Positions 5,005 through 8,037 of a stretch of DNA of 8,037 bases are shown one piece after another. The number at the start of each line of letters is the position of its first letter. Within the stretch, counting starts at the first letter, position 1. The notes under the pieces were generated by a model that saw nothing but the letters and a program-made list of their open reading frames with translations, was not told the origin of the DNA and ran no database searches. The translations under genes and the position numbers were made by a program. The stretch is from Syntrophomonadaceae bacterium (GTDB lineage: Bacteria; Bacillota; Dethiobacteria; DTU022): the NCBI GenBank assembly GCA_003566935.1, contig PXBM01000141.1, forward strand, positions 1-8,037, read 5' to 3'.

Positions 5005-6276
5005 ATGAAGGCACGCCTGGTTTCACTTGCGATAACCGGAATGCTGCTGCTGACTTTTATTTTCTGGGCAGCAGGAACTGACTTTTCAACTTTCGAGGAC
5101 AATTACTTGAGACAGATAAGTTTACTTTTAGCACCCCTGGGGTTAGTTATTATTTTTACCCAGTTTGTGCTGGCTTCCCGCATCAAGAGGATTGAGTCTG
5201 GTTTAGGCCTGGACCGGATGCTAAGGTGGCACCGTTTTTTCGGGCGGGCCGGGCTTGCCTTTATAACCGGCCACGTTGTTCTAATCGCTGCCTATCGCAT
5301 TACAGCATTCGGTGAGCTCTTTCCAACTACCTTTATCTGGGTCGGCTTACTGGCGCTAATCGGCTTTATGATTACTGCCGCCCTGGCCTCGACATACAGG
5401 ATCATTGGCCTGGCTTATGAAATCTGGCGCAATATCCACCTTGCAAATTACCTGCTATTTCCACTGGTCCTGATTCATGTTTTCTATCACACTGCAGATG
5501 GTTCAGCCCTTTATTACCTCTGGATCCTGCTTGCGCTTTCTTATGCCGGGATAGTAATTTACCGTCTTTACCGTATTGTCATGATCAGGATCAATCCTTA
5601 CGAAGTAACAGATGTCAGGCAGGAAGCCAAGGATATCTGGACCCTGGAGTTTTCAGGCAAGAAGATTGGCTATCTGCCCGGTCAGTTTATGTTTGTTCAG
5701 CTGCTGCGCAGTGGCAAACTGTCCTCGGCTCATCCCTTTACAATATCCAACAGCCCCACCCGCGAGAACCTTTCGATCACTCCGAAGAAGCTCGGAGATT
5801 TTACACTCTCCATCAAAGATACCCGGGTAGGGGACAAGGCTTTTATCGATGCACCCTACGGGGTTTTTAGTTTTTTAAATTACCGGCACGAAGAACTGGT
5901 TTTTATTGCCGGGGGGATCGGTATAACCCCTTTTATCAGCATGCTTCGCTATATCAGGGATAAAATGCCGGAACAGAAGGTTACTCTTTTCTGGACAAAC
6001 CGCAACGAAGATATGCTTTGTTTCAGGGATGAACTTGAAGAAATGGAAAGAGAGCTGCCTTCCTTTAAGGCAATACTGGTTATGAGTGACCAGCCCGACT
6101 GGGAAGGTGAAAAAGGCCATTTGAGCGGGGCGATGCTACAGGGTTACCTTGAAACCCTTGATCAAAAGGACTTTTTTGTTTGCGGCCCTCCGGATATGAC
6201 CGCTGACATGATTTATGAATTAAAAGAGCTGCAGGTTCCGCCGGCCAGGATTCATAGTGAACTTTTCAGGTTATAG
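5005..6276 (+). CDS. Ferric reductase/NADPH-oxidase-like membrane flavocytochrome
   Basis: Predicted to move electrons from NAD(P)H through FAD and two membrane hemes to an acceptor across the membrane (ferric iron, oxygen or other). Residues 1-190 contain about six membrane segments (roughly 5-22, 37-56, 82-100, 108-128, 147-161, 170-188). His76 and His90 are 14 apart, and His145 and His158 are 13 apart. These are the paired ligands expected for two stacked b-type hemes. Residues about 195-290 form the FAD domain, with LPGQFMFV, HPFTISNSP (243-251) and GDFTLSIK (264-271). The NAD(P)-binding domain follows with AGGIGITPF (302-310), FWTNRNEDM and CGPPDM (393-398). Phe421 near the C-terminus could stack on the flavin. 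AAGGGGG at 4991-4997 places the ATG start. The amidohydrolase follows after 32 bases. No 2Fe-2S ferredoxin domain follows, so it is not a phthalate-reductase-type fusion. Physiological acceptor unknown. Confidence 0.92.
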   Translation: MKARLVSLAITGMLLLTFIFWAAGTDFSTFEDNYLRQISLLLAPLGLVIIFTQFVLASRIKRIESGLGLDRMLRWHRFFGRAGLAFITGHVVLIAAYRITAFGELFPTTFIWVGLLALIGFMITAALASTYRIIGLAYEIWRNIHLANYLLFPLVLIHVFYHTADGSALYYLWILLALSYAGIVIYRLYRIVMIRINPYEVTDVRQEAKDIWTLEFSGKKIGYLPGQFMFVQLLRSGKLSSAHPFTISNSPTRENLSITPKKLGDFTLSIKDTRVGDKAFIDAPYGVFSFLNYRHEELVFIAGGIGITPFISMLRYIRDKMPEQKVTLFWTNRNEDMLCFRDELEEMERELPSFKAILVMSDQPDWEGEKGHLSGAMLQGYLETLDQKDFFVCGPPDMTADMIYELKELQVPPARIHSELFRL

Positions 6277-6291
6277 GCTGGCAACTAATTG

Positions 6292-6298
6292 AAAGGGG
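6292..6298 (+). promoter_or_regulatory. Ribosome binding site supporting a TTG start
   Basis: AAAGGGG lies 10 bases before the TTG at 6309. The first in-frame ATG (codon 11, 6339) lacks such a site. Starting there would also remove the conserved N-terminal strand (IFYNGKV) typical of this amidohydrolase family, so the TTG is preferred. Confidence 0.6.
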
Positions 6299-6308
6299 TT
6301 ACTATTCA

Positions 6309-7943
6309 TTGCAAACAATATTTTATAATGGTAAAGTAATGACTTCAGAATTTCATGAAAGCAAAGGACATGTAAAGCACGAAGCTGTTGCCATCAAAGA
6401 CGGTTTAATTGCTGCTGGCGGTAGCAGCGAAGATATTCTGGCCATGAAGACGGGACAGACTGAATTAGTTGATTTGAAAGGGCGCAGCCTTCTGCCGGGC
6501 TTTAATGACTGTCATCTTCATTTAACCGGTCATGCCCTGACCAGGACAAAAGTTGATCTTCGTTACTGCACTTCATTAGATGAGCTGGTCGAAGCCGTTA
6601 AAGTTTTTGTCAGAGAAAATAATTTGCAAAAAGGTGAATGGGTCCTTGGCTGGGGTTGGGACCAGAGTCTATTTGCGGATAAAAAGATGCCTACCCGGCA
6701 TGAGCTGGACCGGGCTGCACCGGATAACCCTGTTTCGCTGATGCGGAGCTGCTGCCATATTAATGCTGTCAACAGTATGGCTCTACAAAAGGCCGGCATT
6801 GACAGGAACCCCCGGGAAGTTGAGGGGGGCACTGTTGAAGTTGACAGCCAGGGCGTTCCTACCGGGATTCTCGAAGAAAACGCCATGAAACTGGTGACTG
6901 GGTTGCTGCCACCATTTGATAAAGAAAAGCTGAAAGAATTGATCATCATTGCCACAAAAGATTTTGCCGCGGCAGGATTAACATCAGTGCAGACAGATGA
7001 CCTGGCTTTTTTAGGTGGTGACCTGGCGCCAATCCTGGTTGAAGCATACCGTGAACTGGAAAGATCCGGAGAATTGCCGGTGCGTATAAACCTGCAGGCC
7101 CTGCTTCAGACAGAAAAAGAGCTGCAGGCTTTTATTGATCAAGGCTTCCGGACCGGGATGGGCAGCAACCTGTTTAAAATCGGGCCGCTCAAACTGCTGA
7201 CCGACGGTTCGATCGGTGGCAGGACAGCGTTATTGTCTGCTCCCTACAGCGATAAACCGGATATTTTTGGTGTCTCCGTCTTAACTGAAGATGAGCTGCA
7301 AACCCTGGTTAAACTGGGTCACTCCAATGGGCTGCAGGTTGCCGCGCATGCCATTGGTGATGCAGCAATCGGGATGGTTCTTGATGCATACGAGGAGGCT
7401 CTAAAGAACTGCCCTGCAGAAGACCCACGCTTCCGCGTGATTCATTCCTCTATTGTCAGCGATGAACTGCTGAAGAGATATAAGGAGCAAAACGTGATTG
7501 CTGATATTCAACCTCTTTTTGTTCCGTCCGATTTTGACCTGGTCGATCGGCACCTGGGGTCCGAGCGGGCTCACTGGACTTATCGCTGGAAAGATATAAT
7601 TGATAGCGGTATTGCTGTTGGCTGTGGTTCGGATTGTCCCGTGGAAAGTTACGAACCCCTGCAAACTATTCATGCAGCTATAACAAGGCAGGATAAAAAA
7701 GGAAATCCGCCGGAGGGCTGGTTCCCCGGACAGCGCCTGACCCTGGACGAGGTTCTCTATATTTATACCATGGGTTCAGCTTACTGCAGTTTTGAAGAGA
7801 ATATCAAGGGCAGCATTATCCCCGGTAAACTGGCAGACCTGGTAGTTTTATCAGAAGACATTTCTTCTGTAGAACCTGCCCGGATCCTTGAGCTGCAGGT
7901 TGATCTAACCATGGTCGGTGGCAATGTAGTTTATCAAAGATAG
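6309..7943 (+). CDS. Metal-dependent amidohydrolase, YtcJ-like (amidohydrolase family 3)
   Basis: A 544-residue cytoplasmic hydrolase of the amidohydrolase superfamily, the usual length for the YtcJ-like group. These enzymes cleave amide or related C-N bonds in a TIM barrel with a metal centre; the substrate cannot be told from sequence. The small beta domain starts with IFYNGKV and resumes at the C-terminus (GKLADLVVLSEDI, LTMVGGNVVY). Metal-site residues are in place: His69 and His71 in GFNDCHLHL, Lys295 in GPLKLLTDGSIGGRTA (probably the carboxylated bridging lysine), His347 in AAHAIGD, His379 in RVIHSSIV and Asp442 in GCGSDCPVE. All expected ligands are present, so it should be active. It begins with TTG, has no signal peptide, and lies between the flavocytochrome and butyrate kinase with short gaps, probably in the same transcript. 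Close relatives include N-substituted formamide deformylase, a possible but unproven activity. Confidence 0.92.
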   Translation: MQTIFYNGKVMTSEFHESKGHVKHEAVAIKDGLIAAGGSSEDILAMKTGQTELVDLKGRSLLPGFNDCHLHLTGHALTRTKVDLRYCTSLDELVEAVKVFVRENNLQKGEWVLGWGWDQSLFADKKMPTRHELDRAAPDNPVSLMRSCCHINAVNSMALQKAGIDRNPREVEGGTVEVDSQGVPTGILEENAMKLVTGLLPPFDKEKLKELIIIATKDFAAAGLTSVQTDDLAFLGGDLAPILVEAYRELERSGELPVRINLQALLQTEKELQAFIDQGFRTGMGSNLFKIGPLKLLTDGSIGGRTALLSAPYSDKPDIFGVSVLTEDELQTLVKLGHSNGLQVAAHAIGDAAIGMVLDAYEEALKNCPAEDPRFRVIHSSIVSDELLKRYKEQNVIADIQPLFVPSDFDLVDRHLGSERAHWTYRWKDIIDSGIAVGCGSDCPVESYEPLQTIHAAITRQDKKGNPPEGWFPGQRLTLDEVLYIYTMGSAYCSFEENIKGSIIPGKLADLVVLSEDISSVEPARILELQVDLTMVGGNVVYQR

Positions 7944-7955
7944 GGAGTCGTTGCT

Positions 7956-8037
7956 ATGTATAATATCCTGGCCATTAATCCCGGTTCTACATCAACAAAG
8001 ATCGGTCTTTTTAAAGATGACCAGGCTGTTTTTAAGG
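7956..8037 (+). CDS. buk: Butyrate kinase (5' end only)
   Basis: Interconverts butyryl phosphate plus ADP and butyrate plus ATP, usually paired with phosphotransbutyrylase in clostridial fermentation. Related branched-chain fatty acid kinases look the same at this end. Only 27 codons are visible, running off the window edge. They carry the ASKHA-fold phosphate-1 motif, INPGSTSTKIGLF (residues 7-19). The wording NPGSTSTK favours butyrate kinase over acetate kinase, which typically has NAGSSSLK. GGGAG at 7943-7947 overlaps the upstream TAG stop and places the ATG eight bases on. The 12-base gap to the amidohydrolase suggests co-transcription. Confidence 0.88.
   Translation, partial: MYNILAINPGSTSTKIGLFKDDQAVFK

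Noticed and set aside
4835..5102. Two overlapping minus-strand open frames (63 and 67 codons) in the divergent region
   Set aside because: Both are AT-rich with no family resemblance. They lie across the upstream region and start of the flavocytochrome gene, and neither has convincing translation signals.

Overview
The window looks like chromosomal DNA from an anaerobic, Clostridia-type member of the Bacillota (Firmicutes). The evidence is a pyrD(class 1B)-pyrF-pyrE gene order, strong purine-rich Shine-Dalgarno sites, a TTG start, and a butyrate kinase start at the right edge. GC content looks balanced by eye. I cannot name a genus.

Layout. Positions 1-1614 hold the end of a pyrimidine biosynthesis operon: the 3' part of pyrD, then complete pyrF and pyrE, spaced 20 and 7 bases apart. 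Positions 1613-1726 hold a 114-base non-coding hairpin element, flanked by a 9-base direct repeat and sitting exactly on the pyrE stop codon. Positions 1801-3972 hold tex, an S1-domain nucleic-acid-binding protein. A convergent gap with only weak dyads follows. Next, on the minus strand (4071-4724), is a small membrane-anchored transglutaminase-like protein. A 280-base divergent intergenic region (4725-5004) carries a good minus-strand promoter with an AT-rich dyad around its -10 box. From 5005 to the end, three plus-strand genes are packed closely: a two-heme ferric-reductase/NADPH-oxidase-like membrane flavocytochrome, a YtcJ-type amidohydrolase, and the first 27 codons of butyrate kinase.

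How the genes work together. PyrD, PyrF and PyrE cover orotate formation, OMP decarboxylation and orotate phosphoribosylation, the last three steps to UMP. Tex is a housekeeping protein with no functional tie to them. The flavocytochrome, amidohydrolase and butyrate kinase probably share a transcript because gaps are 32 and 12 bases, but no common pathway is evident.

Most of the window is ordinary core genome. The standout is the hairpin element at the pyrE terminus. It has the structure of a small non-autonomous mobile element (MITE- or REP-like), with a probable target duplication that lets the pre-insertion pyrE end be reconstructed. I found no tRNA, rRNA, CRISPR array, transposase gene or recognisable riboswitch.
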